A DNA stretch of 64,000 nucleotides, taken from Ehrlichia ruminantium (GTDB lineage Bacteria; Pseudomonadota; Alphaproteobacteria; Rickettsiales; Anaplasmataceae). Each line of letters begins with the position of its first letter. The stretch's first letter is position 1. Below are positions 62,474 to 64,000 of the stretch, piece after piece. The position numbers and the translations under genes are program-made. The notes beneath the pieces were generated by a model that saw nothing but the letters and a program-made list of their open reading frames with translations, was not told where the DNA came from and did not search any database. The stretch spans positions 1,067,568-1,131,567 of the forward strand of contig NZ_CP033455.1 of NCBI RefSeq assembly GCF_009728835.1, written 5' to 3'.

Positions 62474-63103
62474 ATGCTCGAATGTACTGACCTTCTTTGC
62501 ATTAGAAACAATAAGTGCTTATTTTCTCAATTAAGCTTTACCACAAAGAAAAATTTGCTCACTCTCATAATAGGAAGTAATGGTACTGGAAAAACAAGCC
62601 TACTCAGATTACTTACAGGATTAATCCCCATTACACATGGCAACATAAAATATAATGGAGAAAATATTCACGAATCCGACACTTATTTTACATCCATCAC
62701 CTACATAGGACACAAAAACTTTTGTAATGACAATCTTACAGTATTAGAAAATATAGAATTTTGGGCAAATATAAAGAATTCTCATGAATTAATAGCTGCA
62801 ACAATATGCTTTTTCGAATTACAATTAGTACTTGATATAAAATACAAATATTTATCAGCTGGATGGAAAAGAAGAGTCGCTTTATCAAGGCTACTTATAT
62901 ATAATACTAATATATGGATTATTGATGAACCATTCACACATCTTGACACCCATACACGAGAATTAATATTAGAATTGATATCTACAAGATTAAAACAAAA
63001 CGGAATAGTGATTATATCCGATCATAATAAAGCAGAGTCATATGGAGAATGCAACATTATAGATCTTGAATCCTTTACAAATCGACCTATAGTTCAACAA
63101 TAA
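62474..63103 (+). CDS. ccmA: cytochrome c maturation heme-export ATPase CcmA
   Basis: ABC ATPase of the CcmAB(C) complex that releases holo-CcmE. The 209-residue protein has Walker A IGSNGTGKTSLLRLLTGL (about 33-50), a signature region YLSAGWKRRVALSRLL (about 133-148), Walker B NIWIIDEPFTHLD (about 154-166) and an SDHNKAE switch segment that matches CcmA rather than general ABC ATPases. The signature reads LSAGW, with Trp in place of the usual Gln of LSAGQ, which I note as a possible lineage trait. Partners ccmC (23.4 kb) and ccmG (48.5 kb) are far away; ccmB, ccmE, ccmF and ccmH are not seen. Confidence 0.93.
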   Translation: MLECTDLLCIRNNKCLFSQLSFTTKKNLLTLIIGSNGTGKTSLLRLLTGLIPITHGNIKYNGENIHESDTYFTSITYIGHKNFCNDNLTVLENIEFWANIKNSHELIAATICFFELQLVLDIKYKYLSAGWKRRVALSRLLIYNTNIWIIDEPFTHLDTHTRELILELISTRLKQNGIVIISDHNKAESYGECNIIDLESFTNRPIVQQ

Positions 63104-63562
63104 ATAATTCATGCTAATACCACATAAACTATTAATAGGTTAATTATATATTAGTAATAAATTTCTACAACAGCAACATATACTCCAACATATCAGAACC
63201 ATACAAACAATATTCTCAGTTCCAATTAAAAACTGAGTTATCCTGCGTACATAGAAATAGCTAAACTCACATCACAATATTAAAAACACTCATATCTAGA
63301 ACAACACAGCAATCATAACTAACATAATAACTATTTCATATGTGATTCTTATATATTAGAAAAGATTCATAAGAATTTTGACCTGTTTTTTTAACTTTAA
63401 ACCATCATTGATATATCAAGTCTATTATAAAATCTAGTGACATTATACAAACTAAATAAAGAAGATAACAATATTTTCACCCTAAGTTTATTAGAGACCA
63501 CAACATGCAAAAAGGATCTCATCTACAAAGCAAGGTATTCTAACATAAAATAATCAAATCTT
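63104..63562. other. non-coding gap between convergent genes
   Basis: About 460 bp between ccmA and the heme A synthase gene. It contains a perfect 7-bp inverted repeat, CTCAGTT at 63215-63221 and AACTGAG at 63231-63237 with a 9-nt loop, that could be a weak bidirectional terminator but has no T run after it. Otherwise nothing. Confidence 0.4.
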
Positions 63563-64000
63563 CTATTGCCGAACACATTGTACTTGCAATAATTTTACAC
63601 AATGTAAAAGGTATATACTACTAGCAAACAATACAAATGCGGTTACCTGATGTAATGAAGCTAGTACTATAGGAACATTGTACACAAATGTTAGAACCCC
63701 CAACGTTAATTGTAGGAGTAAAAATACTAATAACAAATATATAGATAAAATCCTCGCCTTTACCACAAATAAAGCAATAATAACAACAATAAAAATCAAC
63801 AAAGCTATTACTTCATGTATAAACTGTACTGTTATAGGATTATCAAAAATATTATACCACCATGGTTTAATAAAAAACAAATCATTTAATCCTATACTAG
63901 ATAAAAAAGGGATGTCCTTACTTAACAACCCAGCATTTAAACCAGCAACCAGCGCACCAAATGTTATTTGAATAACAATTAACACAGGAATTATATAAAA
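63563..64000 (-). CDS. ctaA: heme A synthase (CtaA/COX15), C-terminal part
   Basis: Cut by the right edge: the frame is open through the last base, so only the C-terminal ~145 residues are here. They contain [17 protein letters not shown], the His of [36 protein letters not shown] (read in parts) and the conserved LHQ His, which match the second half of type-2 heme A synthases (COX15), including three to four membrane segments. The enzyme oxidises heme O to heme A for cytochrome c oxidase. An internal GTG at 63985 is not the start. Convergent with ccmA. Confidence 0.9.
   Translation of the reverse strand, partial: FYIIPVLIVIQITFGALVAGLNAGLLSKDIPFLSSIGLNDLFFIKPWWYNIFDNPITVQFIHEVIALLIFIVVIIALFVVKARILSIYLLLVFLLLQLTLGVLTFVYNVPIVLASLHQVTAFVLFASSIYLLHCVKLLQVQCVRQ

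Overview
The window is a strongly AT-rich alphaproteobacterial chromosome segment. It has 38 recognisable protein genes (one cut by the right edge), one tRNA gene and unusually long non-coding gaps; by my count of called genes only about 57% is coding. The gene content points to an obligate intracellular member of the Rickettsiales: ThyX rather than ThyA, pyruvate phosphate dikinase, split-up cytochrome c maturation genes, an NtrY sensor and a membrane-anchored cytochrome c. The many intergenic tandem arrays with units of about 124-256 bp are the known hallmark of Ehrlichia ruminantium. Genus Ehrlichia is well supported; the species is an inference from the repeats.

Layout. 0-6 kb: glutathione synthetase and a BON-domain lipoprotein (minus), then aspartyl-tRNA synthetase (plus). 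7.5-15 kb: a HAD phosphatase-like and RDD membrane protein pair, pyruvate phosphate dikinase and an NuoM/MrpD-type antiporter subunit, each separated by repeat arrays. 17-22.4 kb (minus): cytochrome c plus alpha/beta hydrolase, tRNA-Val, folD, gmk. 23.4-27.2 kb (plus): ccmC-ruvA, then ruvB, which is split from ruvA by a 124-bp array. 28.6-37.2 kb (minus): Bcr-type MFS exporter, thyX, sdhA-sdhB. 38.4-46.7 kb (minus): a dense block of TRAP transporter, cvpA, rpsF-rpsR-rplI, glyA, cyaY and an ABC exporter. 47.1-53.7 kb (plus): radA-ccmG, then bolA-grxD-ligA. 54.6-59.1 kb (minus): rnd, ntrY, cold-shock protein. 59.3-63.1 kb (plus): an SDR-family protein, dcd, ccmA. The right edge holds the C-terminal part of heme A synthase (minus).

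How the genes fit together. Several serve an aerobic respiratory chain and its cofactors: sdhAB, cytochrome c, ccmA, ccmC, ccmG and ctaA, with cyaY, bolA and a CGFS glutaredoxin for Fe-S clusters. Others cover DNA repair and recombination (ruvA, ruvB, radA, ligA), one-carbon and nucleotide metabolism (folD, glyA, thyX, dcd, gmk), and translation (aspS, rpsF, rpsR, rplI, tRNA-Val).

The most unusual structure is at 49.0-51.1 kb. A pair of roughly 295-bp inverted repeats (about 93% identical by eye) flanks a 124-127 bp tandem array, and the right arm ends exactly one base before the bolA start codon. It therefore carries the likely bolA promoter, while the left arm carries a mirror copy with damaged spacing. 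A second notable region is 53.5-54.3 kb, where the 3' end of ligA has been copied into decayed tandem units of about 215 bp. I did not find a new defence system, CRISPR array, prophage or insertion sequence.
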